Below are positions 10,271 to 22,658 of a stretch of DNA of 64,000 nt, piece after piece (the stretch's first letter is position 1; each line of letters begins with the position of its first letter). The stretch covers positions 317,982 to 381,981 of the forward strand of contig JACONG010000016.1 in the NCBI GenBank assembly GCA_014323865.1. Direction: 5' to 3'. Source of the stretch: Rhodospirillales bacterium (lineage in GTDB: Bacteria; Pseudomonadota; Alphaproteobacteria; SP197). Under the pieces are notes generated by a model. It did no database searches and was not told the DNA's origin. It saw only the letters and a list, made by a program, of their open reading frames with translations. The translations under genes were made by a program, and so were the position numbers.

Positions 10271-11100
10271 TGGCTCTGGGTGTCTCCAGACGCCTTAGGG
10301 AACGCGACAGTAACAAAACGAGGCGGACGCCGGGATCCATTCGGACCGGCTTCAAGAGGTCGCGGACACCATCGAAGCCTTCGATACCAAGAAGTTTCAG
10401 GCGCGCCCAATCACCCGCGGCGGTGCGATCGACCTGTGTTCTGCGGGCAAGTGTGTAACCGCGATGCTGGTCGGCCGTCGTGCTGGTTCGCTCGACCTTC
10501 ACGCGGGTAAGCGGCGCCCGCTGTTCTTCCTCGAAGACGGCGCGCATCTGCTCGGCGAGCTGTTCGCGCTTGCGGGCCACCAGGAGCTAAGGTAAAATGT
10601 CCAGATTGCCGAAACGGACCTCCGTGATGTCGATGCCGACCTTACGGCCCTGGACCACGATCTGGGCTTCCACGAGGTCCTCAAGGAACTCGCGCTGCTC
10701 GGTGACGTTGAGCACCTTGATGCTGCGAAGGATTTCGCAGCCGTCGTCGGTGAACTCACCGGTCGGGATCGTCGGCCTGCTTGCTCTCAACCACCGAGGG
10801 AACGGATAGACTGGAGAAGAGTGTGAGGATGTAGCCCTCCACCTCGGCCCGGCCGCCGGTACGGGCAACCACGACAGGCGCCATTTCGGGCCTTAACCTG
10901 AACCACGGCACGAAGGTTCTGGTAGATCGTCCAGCCCTCCACCTTGACGTCGGTCGCACCGTCGGCGGCGGCTTATGGGATCGGAATGTTCGTCGACGAT
11001 GCCGACTGCTGCACGGTGCCGTCCTGATCGACGGTAAGGTCGATGCGGTGGGATTCATAACCACCCTCGTAGCGTCAGGTCTGTGCGCAGGTGTCCACCA
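10221..11100 (-). pseudogene. Probable SPFH/Band 7 domain protein, interrupted
   Basis: Several same-strand pieces look like one decayed gene. The clearest is IKVLNVTEQREFLEDLVEAQ, then GRKVGIDITEVRFGNLDILP, an in-frame TAG at about 10587, then LLVARKREQLAEQM and AVFEEEQRAPLTRVKVER. This resembles the end of the SPFH core and the following coiled coil. Upstream, GGYESHRIDLTVDQDGTVQQS and DVKVEGWTIYQNLRAVVQVKAR are in another frame, with extra stops between. The 3' end runs into the start of the SDR remnant, so a deletion probably joined the two. The family assignment rests on the coiled-coil segment only. Confidence 0.5.
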
Positions 11101-11108
11101 CGGTGACG

Positions 11109-12092
11109 TCACAGGCGTTCACGTACCCTGTCACCAATCCGGTTCTCCACATAAAAGGCTCGGAGGCGTTCCACTTGGCGAAGGTCCTTTCGAATTGCCT
11201 TCTCCTGCTCCTCTGGGGTGCGCCCAAAGTCAATTTTTTCAACAGAGATCCGCACACTCGCAGATTTCTTAGCCTTTTCCACACTCATGCCAGGCTCAAG
11301 AAGTTCGTTAAGGATGCTTTTGAGTTTTTCAGGGCACATTTCCCCGAATTGCAGGTCCGCCTGTCCGTGCTCTGCCTTCAGAATAAGAGATAATTTCAAG
11401 CCTTTTCGATCCGCAGCGCTGAAACCTTCTGCGTCAGGAAAATCGATCCAGGTAGCATTCCCCGGCTTCTCTCCGGGTTCCCTCATGTTCAGATTGGGGG
11501 TCTCGGAGACTGCGATTTTCCAGATGGTGTCCCAGATTTTGGTGACCAGTTTGTTGGGAACCGGAGTGTAACCTTGTCGATTGGCCTCGATGCCGTCCTT
11601 GAGCACCTCGGCGAGGAACCGGGACCGGGCGTCGGTCGAGCTCGCCAGGTCGTCGATAATGTCCTCGTATGTCAGCAACTCATCGAAGCGCTCGGCCTCG
11701 GTCAAGTGTCGGGACAGATATTTTTTCGGACACACGAGCACGGTCCGAACATCGGCATCGTTGTCTTTGCTCGAACGCTCGGCCCGGGCCCGGTACCTCT
11801 CGGCTTGGTCGGGCTGGAATTCTGCCGTGATCTTGTTTTCGACGAGAAGGACCAAGTCGCCCTGATCGCCGCGGAACCATATAACGAGGTCTGACTCGCC
11901 GTCGAACTCCGTATGGTTAATCCACGCCTTCTCGAAGGTCGGACGCCGGTCCTTCCATATGGCCGCCATTCTAGTACGAAGTGGGCTTGCTGCATGAAGC
12001 TCAGCGCACAACAGCAAATCGATATCTCGCTCGCTGAGCTTTCCCGGCGACTGGCGCTGCCTCAGACTTTCGAGTCCTCCGCGGGTGTTCAT
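11109..12092 (-). CDS. PD-(D/E)XK nuclease superfamily protein
   Basis: Intact 327-residue protein resembling the PDDEXK_4-type nuclease-like family. The N-terminal helix ERDIDLLLCAELHAASP is followed by the putative active-site elements GESDLVIWF (Asp) and LVLLVENKITAEFQ (Glu-Asn-Lys), with a conserved-looking DQAERYRARAE helix directly after. The C-terminal half (about 180-327) is of unknown function and ends in a charged, Glu/Lys/Arg-rich helix. It is the only intact gene in a patch of broken genes between tRNA-Ala and rpoD. Proteins of this family occur in mobile and defence contexts, but no partner gene is present here, so a defence role is only a possibility. Confidence 0.75.
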   Translation of the reverse strand: MNTRGGLESLRQRQSPGKLSERDIDLLLCAELHAASPLRTRMAAIWKDRRPTFEKAWINHTEFDGESDLVIWFRGDQGDLVLLVENKITAEFQPDQAERYRARAERSSKDNDADVRTVLVCPKKYLSRHLTEAERFDELLTYEDIIDDLASSTDARSRFLAEVLKDGIEANRQGYTPVPNKLVTKIWDTIWKIAVSETPNLNMREPGEKPGNATWIDFPDAEGFSAADRKGLKLSLILKAEHGQADLQFGEMCPEKLKSILNELLEPGMSVEKAKKSASVRISVEKIDFGRTPEEQEKAIRKDLRQVERLRAFYVENRIGDRVRERL

Positions 12093-12127
12093 GATTCAGG
12101 TTCCGTCCTCAGTTTCCCGGGTGCGAG

Positions 12128-12259
12128 GTGATGCCGGCAAGTGACGATGTCAAGTCCCGCCGCGAGGCGCTGCCGGCGTCCCGCTTGAGCGGCGTCGCCC
12201 GCATCAGCTACGACGGCAAGACCATGGAATATCGCAGTCTCGCTGAGATCGACACTGGA
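12128..12259 (+). pseudogene. Phage gpW-like (head-tail joining) fragment
   Basis: Forty or so residues, from about MPASDDVKSRREAL to SGVARISYDGKTMEYRSLAEID, resemble the first part of small phage gpW-type head-tail proteins, which have a helical KxxREAL start and a strand pattern like VxYDGKxxEYRS. The similarity ends at about 12259; the normal helical C terminus is absent and the reading frame then continues into unrelated sequence. It is read as a fragment left from a lambda-type phage. The match is from memory of the family and is short. Confidence 0.4.
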
Positions 12260-12658
12260 GGCATGCCGATGGCGACGACATCAATCCGGCCATCGGCCGC
12301 TTCCAGGAGACGTGGACCGGTGCAGGCCTCATGAATGCCGACATGACCGTACTGATCGCGCAGACAGTGCCGTGACAGACGACAGGACGATCTTCACCAG
12401 GTATGCCCAGGAAATACCCGATCAAATCTATCACAACTCTGATCACCGTCCTCACGAACTGGCACTCGCCGTCATCGAGGGAGCGGAGGGCTACTCGGGC
12501 GTGAGCGGAGAGATTCGATGTCCATTCCCGCATCGATCCCGGGCAGCTGACCCCATCAGGATCATCTGCCGCTATTGCCCGATCGGCTCAGGTCGCTTTG
12601 ACCTGAACCGTGAATCGGTCTCTGGAGGTTGGAGAACCCGGTTGGCTCCACGGACGAA
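12260..12658. other. Gene-poor remnant DNA between gpW-like fragment and rpoD
   Basis: No convincing gene is seen. A plus-strand frame gives DINPAIGRFQETWTGAGLMN then a stop near 12374, and another gives RYAQEIPDQIYHNSDHRP, neither recognised. A 7-bp stem TCAGGTC/GACCTGA lies at 12588-12607 without a T-run. An 8-bp copy of the tRNA-Ala 3' end (GGCTCCAC) lies at 12645-12652, seven bases from the rpoD stop. Confidence 0.5.
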
Positions 12659-14629
<1,971 letters not shown>

Positions 14630-14709
14630 GCAGTTCTACTCCTCGATCCCCTGAACCACGCCCGGTGCTCCCGGGTTCCGGTTCAGAAATCTCATTCGCC
14701 GCCGTCGTT

Positions 14710-16554
14710 TCAGTCGTTCAGCGACACCACCCTCTTCTCCGAGGCCTGGTGCATCTCCTGCTTTGCCTGCAGGCGCCGCCAGTCCCGGTTGCTTGCATCC
14801 TCGGCCCAAGCCACGGCATCGGCCTCAATCTCCTCCTTCAGACGATGCTGCTGCAGGAGTTCGAAGGCGTGGTGCCAGAGCAACTCGGCCTCATCGACCG
14901 TTGCCACACACAATGAAGGATCGGCCGAACCACCAACGGCCCCTCCGGTGAGGTCCCCCAGCAATTCGGTCAATCCGTGCGCTGTGAGGTGGCGATGGAG
15001 GCTCTCGGAGTCAAGAATTTCCTCGGCCGAGAGCGCATCAAGCATGCTGTCGCGCAGGCGGTCGTGGCGCGGATCGTTGAAGGTGACCTCAACGAGGCGC
15101 TCGGCGATGCGTTCCAGCAGGCCCGGCGCGACCAGTGGAAGGCCTAGCAGAAGCCGCAGCGAACGATCGTGATCGCCGACGGGATCGGGCAAACGGCTGG
15201 GTTTGCGCTCCATTTCCATCCGGTAGGCGCTGGTCCGCCGACCTGGGCGGTTGTGGGTGTCGCGGCGGTCGGTCGGCCGGCCGAACCGAGCGGGACCGAA
15301 GCTCTCGCGCAGCCGATCGCGCACCGCCTGCTTGTAGTGGTGCCGCACGTTCGGGTTCCCGATCCGCGCAACACAGTCATGCAGTTCCTTGTCGAGCGCC
15401 GCACGCCGTTCCGGGGTGTCGAACCGCCCACCCTCGACCCGGCTGCGCCACAGCATGTCGAGCAGCGGGATGGCGCGGTCGAGCACCTGCTTCATGCCCG
15501 ACAGTCCGCGCGCCTTGATCAGGCCATCGGGATCAAGCCCGTCGGGCAGCATGGCGAAGTTGAGCGACCGGCCCGGCTCCAAGCCAAGAAGGGCGCGCTC
15601 GAGGGCGCGCACGGCAGCACGCTGCCCCGCCGCATCGCCATCGAAGCAAAGCACCGGTTCGTCGGCGATGCGCCAGAGCAGGGCGAGCTGGCCTTCGGTG
15701 AGCGCCGTGCCGAGCGGTGCGACGGCATTGCAGAAACCGGCCTGTGCCAGGGCGATGACGTCCATGTAGCCCTCGGCGACAATGACCGTGCCGGCCTCAT
15801 GTGCTGGCTTGCGTGCCTGGGCATAGCCGTAGAGCACCATTCCCTTGTGGAAGAGGTCGGTTTCGGGCGAGTTAATGTACTTGGCCGGATGGTCGCCCAT
15901 GGTGCGGCCGCCGAAGGCGATGATGCGCCCGCCGCGGTCGGCGATCGGGAAGATAAGGCGGTGACGGAAGCAGTCGATCGGCTCGCGGCCGTCGCCGCCT
16001 GCCGAGAGCCCCGCGCCGGCGATCAGCTGCGGCGGGACACCCTTGCCGCGAAGGTGCCGGATCAGCCGGTTGCGGCCGTCTGGCGCGAAACCCAGCCGAA
16101 ACCGCTCACCGGTCTCGCGGGTGACGCCGCGACGGTCGAGATAGGCGCGGGTCTTTGCACCGTCCGGCCCCATGAGCTGTTCCTCGAACCAGCGGCAGGC
16201 TTCGTCCAGCACATCGTGCAGGGTAGCCGCCCGCCGCTCGCGCTCCCGCTCGTCCGGTGTCTGGCGCGGCATCTCAACGCCGGCGAGACCAGCCAGCCGC
16301 TCAACTGCCTCGGGGAAACTGAGGTTCTCGGTCCGCATAACGAAGCCAATGACGTCGCCATGTGCGCCGCAGCCGAAGCAGTGATAGAAACCCTTCTGCT
16401 CGGAGACCGTGAAGGACGGGGTCTTCTCGCGGTGGAAGGGGCACAGCCCCTTGAACTCAGGACCGTTGCGCTGCAGCCGGACCTGTTTGCCCACAATATC
16501 GGAAAGCGGAACCCGCGTCCGGATCTCGTCCAGAAAGGCGGGAGAGAACGCCAT
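14710..16554 (-). CDS. dnaG: DNA primase
   Basis: Makes RNA primers for replication. The 614-residue protein has an N-terminal CHC2 zinc-binding domain (C38, H41, C59, C62 in LCPFHREKTPSF and YHCFGCGAHGDV), the catalytic core with the motif RLIFPIADRGGRIIAFGGR, a TOPRIM domain (VIVAEGYMDVIALAQAG then CFDGDAAGQRAA), and a helicase-interacting C-terminal region. Length is normal. It is followed by rpoD and preceded by yqeY on the same strand. Confidence 0.97.
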   Translation of the reverse strand: MAFSPAFLDEIRTRVPLSDIVGKQVRLQRNGPEFKGLCPFHREKTPSFTVSEQKGFYHCFGCGAHGDVIGFVMRTENLSFPEAVERLAGLAGVEMPRQTPDERERERRAATLHDVLDEACRWFEEQLMGPDGAKTRAYLDRRGVTRETGERFRLGFAPDGRNRLIRHLRGKGVPPQLIAGAGLSAGGDGREPIDCFRHRLIFPIADRGGRIIAFGGRTMGDHPAKYINSPETDLFHKGMVLYGYAQARKPAHEAGTVIVAEGYMDVIALAQAGFCNAVAPLGTALTEGQLALLWRIADEPVLCFDGDAAGQRAAVRALERALLGLEPGRSLNFAMLPDGLDPDGLIKARGLSGMKQVLDRAIPLLDMLWRSRVEGGRFDTPERRAALDKELHDCVARIGNPNVRHHYKQAVRDRLRESFGPARFGRPTDRRDTHNRPGRRTSAYRMEMERKPSRLPDPVGDHDRSLRLLLGLPLVAPGLLERIAERLVEVTFNDPRHDRLRDSMLDALSAEEILDSESLHRHLTAHGLTELLGDLTGGAVGGSADPSLCVATVDEAELLWHHAFELLQQHRLKEEIEADAVAWAEDASNRDWRRLQAKQEMHQASEKRVVSLND

Positions 16555-16577
16555 GCGTCAGGTGCACTCCACCCCTG

Positions 16578-17039
16578 TCAGCCCAAGCGCTGTTTGACCA
16601 GCGCGCTCGCCGCCGCACCGTCGATCTGGCCGGGATAACCCTGCTTCAGAGCGGCCATGACCCGGCCCATGTCCTTGAGGCCCGTGGCTTCAATCTCGGA
16701 GATCACGTGGTCGACCACGGCCTCGACCTCATCGGCTGACATGCGGCGCGGCATGAAGCGGCGGATCACCTCGATCTCGGCCTCTTCCTTCTCAGCCAGT
16801 TCCGGTCGGTCGCCGGCACGGTACTGTTCGGCGGCTTCTTCGCGCTGGCAGACCATCTTGGCGAGCAAATCGAGAGTCTGATCGTCGCCCGCCGGCGGCT
16901 GGCCCGCACCGTTGCTGCGCAAGGCAATATCCCGGTCTTTCAAAGCCGCGCACACCAGCCTCAGGGTCGAGGTGGTGCACCTATCCTGGGCTTTGAGCGC
17001 TTCTTTGAGCGTGTCTTGGATTTGCTGACGGATTGACAT
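16578..17039 (-). CDS. GatB/YqeY domain-containing protein
   Basis: A 153-residue protein of the YqeY family, related to the tail domain of the GatB amidotransferase subunit. It starts MSIRQQIQDTLKEALKAQDR and includes TLRLVCAALKDRDIA, EEAEIEVIRRFMPRRMSADE and the C-terminal MGRVMAALKQGYPGQIDGAAAS. This last motif is characteristic of the family and probably binds tRNA. It lies 23 bases upstream of dnaG and diverges from carA. The yqeY-dnaG-rpoD order is widely conserved. Precise cellular role is unsettled. Confidence 0.92.
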   Translation of the reverse strand: MSIRQQIQDTLKEALKAQDRCTTSTLRLVCAALKDRDIALRSNGAGQPPAGDDQTLDLLAKMVCQREEAAEQYRAGDRPELAEKEEAEIEVIRRFMPRRMSADEVEAVVDHVISEIEATGLKDMGRVMAALKQGYPGQIDGAAASALVKQRLG

Positions 17040-17199
17040 GCTGCGTACCTGTTTGCTCGGACGTGGCGCGGACTATACCAGATCGGCCGGGATGACGAGT
17101 CCAATCAGAACAGCCCTTATCAACAACGCACCAACAGCCCATCGGTGGATAGAATCCAACCACGTGAAATTCCTTGGCTTTACAGTGCACTTCAGTCGC

Positions 17200-17228
17200 T
17201 TGACCGGGCATGCCCGATTTCCTATGCT
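17200..17228 (+). promoter_or_regulatory. Sigma-70-type promoter for carAB
   Basis: TTGACC (17200-17205) and TATGCT (17223-17228) are separated by exactly 17 bases, 30 bases before the carA start codon. No other match this good lies in the carA-yqeY divergent region. Assignment is by consensus only. Confidence 0.6.
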
Positions 17229-17258
17229 CCGCGGGATCAATCTTACATGTGATTCCGT

Positions 17259-18410
17259 ATGGCTTCATCCGTTCCCGCGCCGGTGCCTTGGGCCTCGGCG
17301 AGTCTCGTTCTCGCGGACGGAACGGCATTTTGGGGTCGTGGATTGGGCGCCCAAGGCCGCGCCATCGGCGAAATCTGCTTCAACACATCGATGACCGGCT
17401 ACCAGGAGATCCTCACCGATCCCTCCTATGCAGGCCAGATTATAACTTTCACCTTCCCGCACATCGGCAATGTCGGCACCAATGCCGAGGATATCGAATC
17501 GGACGTGCCCGCCGTGCGCGGCCTGGTGTTGCGCGCCGATGTCACCGAGCCCTCGAACTTCCGCGCCATTCAGCACCTCGATATCTGGCTGAAATCGAAC
17601 AATCTGGTTGGCATTGCGGGTATTGACACCCGCCGCCTGACCCGGCGCATTCGCGACGAGGGGTTCCAGACCGCCGGCATCGATCACGGCCTGATCGATC
17701 CCGAAGGCCTCGGCACCGAGGTCGGCGCCTGGCCGGGCCTTGAGGGCATGGATCTCGCCAAGGACGTGACCTGCCGCCAGACCTACACTTGGAACCAGAC
17801 CGACTGGGAGCTCGGCACCGGCTACGGCACCCTGAGCGGCGCGAAACACCGTGTCGTTGCGATCGACTATGGCGTGAAGAAGAACATCCTGCGCTGCCTG
17901 GCCTCACTTGGCTGTGCCGTCACCGTGGTCCCGGCCAACGCCACGACCGACGAGATCATGCGCCACGAACCCGACGGCATCTTCCTGTCGAACGGCCCAG
18001 GCGATCCCGCCGCCACGGGCGAATACGCCGTGCCGGTGATCCGCGATCTCGTCGCAAGCGGCAAGCCCGTCTTTGGCATCTGCCTGGGCCACCAGATGCT
18101 CGCCTTGGCGCTGTGTGCCGACACCACAAAGATGGCCAATGGCCACCGCGGCGCGAACCACCCGATCAAGAACCTCGACACCGGCCGTGTCGAGATCACC
18201 AGCCAGAACCACGGCTTCGTGGTCGATGCCGACAGCCTGCCCGCAGGTGTCAGCGCCACCCATGTCAGCCTGTTCGATGGCACGCTCGCAGGCATCCGGG
18301 TCGACGGCAAACCGATCTTCTCCGTGCAGTACCATCCCGAAGCCAGCCCCGGTCCCCAGGATAGTCGCTACCTCTTCGAGGATTTTGTCAAGGCGATGGA
18401 AGCGGCCTGA
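17259..18410 (+). CDS. carA: Carbamoyl-phosphate synthase small subunit
   Basis: Glutamine amidotransferase subunit that delivers ammonia to CarB for carbamoyl phosphate, used in pyrimidine and arginine synthesis. The 383-residue protein has the N-terminal CPSase domain ([31 protein letters not shown]) and a class I amidotransferase domain with the nucleophile cysteine in [12 protein letters not shown] and the histidine in [12 protein letters not shown]. It ends two bases before the carB ATG (TGACCATG), so translation is coupled. Confidence 0.97.
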   Translation: MASSVPAPVPWASASLVLADGTAFWGRGLGAQGRAIGEICFNTSMTGYQEILTDPSYAGQIITFTFPHIGNVGTNAEDIESDVPAVRGLVLRADVTEPSNFRAIQHLDIWLKSNNLVGIAGIDTRRLTRRIRDEGFQTAGIDHGLIDPEGLGTEVGAWPGLEGMDLAKDVTCRQTYTWNQTDWELGTGYGTLSGAKHRVVAIDYGVKKNILRCLASLGCAVTVVPANATTDEIMRHEPDGIFLSNGPGDPAATGEYAVPVIRDLVASGKPVFGICLGHQMLALALCADTTKMANGHRGANHPIKNLDTGRVEITSQNHGFVVDADSLPAGVSATHVSLFDGTLAGIRVDGKPIFSVQYHPEASPGPQDSRYLFEDFVKAMEAA

Positions 18411-18412
18411 CC

Positions 18413-21400
18413 ATGCCGAAACGCACCGACCTCGAATCGATCATGATCATCGGTGCCGGGCCGATCATCATCGGCCAGGCCTGCGAGTTCGATTACTCCG
18501 GCACCCAGGCGCTGAAGGCGCTGAAGGAAGAGGGTTACCGGGTTATCCTGGTAAACTCGAACCCTGCGACGATCATGACCGATCCGGAGACGGCGGATGC
18601 GACCTATGTCGAGCCGATCACGCCGGAGATGGTCGCCAAGGTGATTGAGAAGGAGCGGCCCGATGCGCTGCTGCCCACCATGGGCGGGCAGACCGGCCTC
18701 AACACTGCGCTCTCGCTCGCCAAGATGGGCGTCCTGGAGGCCTGCGGCACCGAACTGATCGGTGCGAGCCGCGAGGCAATCGACAAGGCCGAGGACCGCG
18801 AGCTCTTCCGCGACGCCATGGAGAAGATCGGCCTCAAGTGCGCCTGCAGCGAACTCGCGCACACCATGACCGACGCCCAGGCAGCACTCGAGGTGATCGG
18901 CCTGCCGGCCATCATACGGCCGAGCTTCACCCTGGGCGGCACCGGCGGCGGAATCGCTTTCAACAAGCAGCAATACAAGGACATCGTCCGACGCGGGCTC
19001 GATGCCAGCCCGACCACTGAGGTTCTGGTAGAGGAATCGGTGCTCGGCTGGAAGGAATACGAGATGGAGGTCGTGCGCGACCGCGCCGACAACTGCATTA
19101 TCGTCTGCTCGATTGAGAATATCGACCCTATGGGTGTCCACACGGGCGATTCGGTCACCGTCGCACCGGCGCTGACGCTGACCGACAGGGAATACCAGAT
19201 CATGCGCAACGCCTCGCTGGCGGTGCTGCGCGAGATCGGCGTCGACACGGGCGGCTCGAACGTGCAGTTCGCCATCAATCCCGAAGACGGGCGCATGATC
19301 GTGATCGAGATGAACCCGCGCGTCTCGCGTTCCTCGGCCCTGGCGTCGAAGGCGACCGGCTTCCCGATAGCCAGGGTTGCGGCTAAGCTCGCCGTCGGCT
19401 ACACGCTCGACGAGATCCAGAACGACATCACCAAGATGATACCGGCGAGCTTCGAGCCGTCGATCGACTACGTGGTCACCAAGATGCCGCGCTTCACCTT
19501 CGAGAAGTTCCCCGGCACCGAACCGTCGCTCACAACCTCGATGAAGTCGGTCGGCGAGGCGATGTCGATCGGCCGCACTTTCGCCGAATCGCTTCAGAAA
19601 GCCATGCGCTCGATGGAGACCGGGCTCACCGGGCTCAACCCGGTGAAGTTCGACGACACCAGCGAGGACGGCATCACCGCACGCCTGGTCAAGCAAGCAC
19701 CCGACCGCATCCTCGCCATTGCCCAAGCCATACGCCACGGGCTCAGCGACGAGGAAGTTCACGACATCACGAAGTTCGACCCGTGGTTCCTCGAACAGAT
19801 CCGCGCCATCGTCGATGCCGAGAACGAGGTCCGCGAGAACGGCCTGCCGACCGAGCGCCACACCTTGCTGCGGCTCAAGAAGCTTGGCTTCTCCGACCGC
19901 CGCCTGAGCGAACTTGTCGGCATCAACGAGGACACGGTGCGCCAGAAGCGCCAGGCGCTAGGCGTCACGCCGGTCTACAAGCGCATCGACACCTGCGCGG
20001 CCGAGTACCCGTCGAGCACGTCCTACATGTACGGCTGCTACGAGGGCGACGGCGTCAACGAACCGGAGGACGAAGCCGAGGTCTCCGACGCCAGGAAGGT
20101 CATGATCCTAGGCGGCGGTCCCAACCGGATCGGCCAGGGTATCGAGTTCGACTACTGCTGTGTGCACGCCTGCTTCGGCCTGCAGGACGCCGGGATCGAG
20201 ACCATCATGGTCAACTGCAATCCCGAGACTGTCTCGACCGACTACGACACCTCCGACCGGCTCTACTTCGAGCCGCTCACGGCCGAGGACGTCATCGCCA
20301 TCGCGCGTGCGGAGATGACGAAGGGCACGCTCGTTGGCATCATCGTGCAGTTCGGCGGCCAGACGCCGCTCAAGCTGGCCCGTGCACTGGAGGCCGACGG
20401 CATTCCGATCATCGGCACCTCGCCCGACGCCATCGACCGCGCCGAGGACCGCAAGCGCTTCCAGGAGCTGCTACACCAGCTTGGCCTTCGCCAGCCCGAG
20501 AACGGCACCTGCCACTCGCTCGACGAGGCGCGCGCCATCACCGACCGCATCGGTTATCCCGTCGTCGTGCGGCCGAGCTATGTGCTCGGCGGCCGTGCGA
20601 TGGAGATCGTCCACTCGGACGACGGTCTCGAGACCTATCTCGAGAAGTCGGTCGAGGCCTCGGAAGGCAACCCGATCCTGATCGACTATTTCCTGCAGGA
20701 CGCGGTCGAGGTCGATGTCGATGCGCTGTGCGACGGCACTGACGTCTTTGTTGCCGGCATCATGGAGCACATTGAGGAAGCCGGCATTCACTCTGGCGAC
20801 TCCGCCTGTTCGCTGCCTCCCTACTCGCTCTCGCCCAGGGTTATTGCGGAGCTGCGCCGCCAGACCGAGGCCATGGCACTGGAGCTCGGTGTGGTCGGGC
20901 TGATGAACGTGCAGTTCGCGGTGAAGGATGACGACATCTACGTGCTGGAGGTGAATCCGCGCGCCAGCCGCACGGTGCCCTTTGTCGCCAAGACCATCGG
21001 TATCCCGATCGCCAAGATCGCCGCCCGCATCATGGCCGGCGAGACGCTGGCGAGCTTCGGCCTGAAGGAACCCGTCTATGACCACATCGCAGTCAAGGAA
21101 GCGGTCTTTCCCTTTGCCCGCTTCCCCAATGTCGACATCATCCTGGGTCCAGAAATGAAGTCGACTGGCGAGGTCATTGGCCTCGACCGCGATTTCGGCC
21201 ACGCTTTTGCCAAGGCGCAGCTGGCCACCGGCGGCACGCTGCCGCAGTCGGGCCGGGTCTTCATCTCTGTGCGCGACCGCGACAAGGTGCCCGCCATTGA
21301 GCTCGGCCACCGGCTGGTCGAGCTCGGTTTCTCGCTCGTCGCCACCCGCGGCACGGCGCGCGACATGCGTGCGGCCGGCCTTGAGGTCGAGTCGATCAAC

Positions 21401-21652
21401 AAGGTTCTGGAAGGTTCGCCCCACATCGTCGATGCCCTGTCGGACGACCGCATCGACCTCGTGATCAACACGACCGAAGGCGCGAAATCGATCACCGACA
21501 GCTTCAGCCTGCGCCGCACGGCGCTGGTCAAGAAGGTGCCCTACGCCACGACGATCGCAGGTGCGCGCGCAACCATCGAGGCGATCGCGGCCATGCGCAA
21601 CGGCGGCCTTGACGTCGCCCCGCTGCAATCCTACGCGACCGCCGCTTCTTGA
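18413..21652 (+). CDS. carB: Carbamoyl-phosphate synthase large subunit
   Basis: Catalytic subunit that makes carbamoyl phosphate from bicarbonate, ammonia and two ATP. The 1079-residue protein shows the internal duplication of the family: [19 protein letters not shown] in the first half and [19 protein letters not shown] in the second, each followed by an ATP-grasp domain (ending [18 protein letters not shown] and [18 protein letters not shown]). The C-terminal MGS-like allosteric domain contains [18 protein letters not shown] and [20 protein letters not shown]. Full length, no frame break. Confidence 0.98.
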   Translation: MPKRTDLESIMIIGAGPIIIGQACEFDYSGTQALKALKEEGYRVILVNSNPATIMTDPETADATYVEPITPEMVAKVIEKERPDALLPTMGGQTGLNTALSLAKMGVLEACGTELIGASREAIDKAEDRELFRDAMEKIGLKCACSELAHTMTDAQAALEVIGLPAIIRPSFTLGGTGGGIAFNKQQYKDIVRRGLDASPTTEVLVEESVLGWKEYEMEVVRDRADNCIIVCSIENIDPMGVHTGDSVTVAPALTLTDREYQIMRNASLAVLREIGVDTGGSNVQFAINPEDGRMIVIEMNPRVSRSSALASKATGFPIARVAAKLAVGYTLDEIQNDITKMIPASFEPSIDYVVTKMPRFTFEKFPGTEPSLTTSMKSVGEAMSIGRTFAESLQKAMRSMETGLTGLNPVKFDDTSEDGITARLVKQAPDRILAIAQAIRHGLSDEEVHDITKFDPWFLEQIRAIVDAENEVRENGLPTERHTLLRLKKLGFSDRRLSELVGINEDTVRQKRQALGVTPVYKRIDTCAAEYPSSTSYMYGCYEGDGVNEPEDEAEVSDARKVMILGGGPNRIGQGIEFDYCCVHACFGLQDAGIETIMVNCNPETVSTDYDTSDRLYFEPLTAEDVIAIARAEMTKGTLVGIIVQFGGQTPLKLARALEADGIPIIGTSPDAIDRAEDRKRFQELLHQLGLRQPENGTCHSLDEARAITDRIGYPVVVRPSYVLGGRAMEIVHSDDGLETYLEKSVEASEGNPILIDYFLQDAVEVDVDALCDGTDVFVAGIMEHIEEAGIHSGDSACSLPPYSLSPRVIAELRRQTEAMALELGVVGLMNVQFAVKDDDIYVLEVNPRASRTVPFVAKTIGIPIAKIAARIMAGETLASFGLKEPVYDHIAVKEAVFPFARFPNVDIILGPEMKSTGEVIGLDRDFGHAFAKAQLATGGTLPQSGRVFISVRDRDKVPAIELGHRLVELGFSLVATRGTARDMRAAGLEVESINKVLEGSPHIVDALSDDRIDLVINTTEGAKSITDSFSLRRTALVKKVPYATTIAGARATIEAIAAMRNGGLDVAPLQSYATAAS

Positions 21653-21683
21653 CGTCCCGCCCCGCGGGGCGCAGGAGCGGCCC

Positions 21684-22658
21684 ATGGCAAGCCCCCGAGA
21701 CCTCACTGACCTGACGACCTGGGTTGTCACCGACGGCGCGGCCGGGACCGTCAACCAGTGCGCCGGGCTCGCCTCGCGCCTCGGCGTCGAGCCGATCGTC
21801 AAGACGATCCGCATACGCCAGCCTTGGCAGAGCCTGCCGCCGGGTCTCTGGCTCGCGCCGCTCAGGGCACTCACCTCCGACAGCGATCCGCTTCGGCAAC
21901 CCTGGCCCGCTCTTCTGATCGCCAGCGGCCGTAAGTCGGTCGCACCGGCGGCCGCCATCCGGCAGCTGTCAGGCGAGCGAACGATCTGTGTCCAGATCCA
22001 GAAACCGGGCATCAGGACCGACCGGTTCGATCTCGTCGTGGCGCCGGCCCACGACCAACTCACGGGCCCCAACGTGATCGTAACCAAGGGATCGGTCCAC
22101 GGCCTGACCCGCGACGTGCTCAATCGGGAGGCCGACCGCTGGCGCACCGACCTGCAGCGTCCGCTGGTCTTTGCGACCATCGGCGGACCGAACAAGGTCT
22201 ACGACTTCACCCGGGACGACGCCCGCGATCTCGGGCGGCGGCTGTGCGCCCTGCCCGGAAGCCTGCTTGTGACGATGTCCCGCCGCACAACCGGCGCTGT
22301 TGCAGAGGCACTGACGGCAGAACTCGATCCTGCGCGAACGCGCATCTGGGATGGCAGCGGCGACAACCCCTATTGCGGCTGGCTCGGCCTCGCCGACGCC
22401 GTGGTGGTGACCTCCGATTCCGTCAACATGACGACCGAGGCCTGCGCCACCGGACACCCTGTGCATGTCGCCCACTTGAAGGGATCGTCGCGCAAGTTCG
22501 AAGCCTTTCACGCGCTTATGGAACGCAGCGGTCACACGCGACGGTTTGGGACCGGCGTCGACCTCGACTGGATACCCGAACCGCTCGACGACACAGGCGT
22601 CGTCGCGGACCGCGTCAGAGAATTGCTTGAAGCGAAACTCAGTTGCACTGGATCGTGA
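21684..22658 (+). CDS. Mitochondrial fission ELM1 family protein
   Basis: A 324-residue protein of the ELM1 (DUF1022) family, found in alphaproteobacteria and plants. In plants ELM1 helps recruit dynamin to mitochondria; the bacterial role is unknown, and the fold suggests a nucleotide-sugar-type transferase. Visible features are WVVTDGAAGTVNQCAGLA, LIASGRKSVAPAAAIR, FATIGGPNKVYDFT and VVTSDSVNMTTEACATGHPV. ATG 21684 is chosen over the longer frame from 21561, which would overlap carB. It is 31 bases after carB, and its 3' end overlaps the convergent hspQ by 20 bases. Confidence 0.88.
   Translation: MASPRDLTDLTTWVVTDGAAGTVNQCAGLASRLGVEPIVKTIRIRQPWQSLPPGLWLAPLRALTSDSDPLRQPWPALLIASGRKSVAPAAAIRQLSGERTICVQIQKPGIRTDRFDLVVAPAHDQLTGPNVIVTKGSVHGLTRDVLNREADRWRTDLQRPLVFATIGGPNKVYDFTRDDARDLGRRLCALPGSLLVTMSRRTTGAVAEALTAELDPARTRIWDGSGDNPYCGWLGLADAVVVTSDSVNMTTEACATGHPVHVAHLKGSSRKFEAFHALMERSGHTRRFGTGVDLDWIPEPLDDTGVVADRVRELLEAKLSCTGS

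Noticed and set aside
12588-12607. Possible rpoD terminator (stem TCAGGTC/GACCTGA)
   Set aside because: No T-run on the minus strand, and 50 bases from the stop codon; not listed as a terminator.
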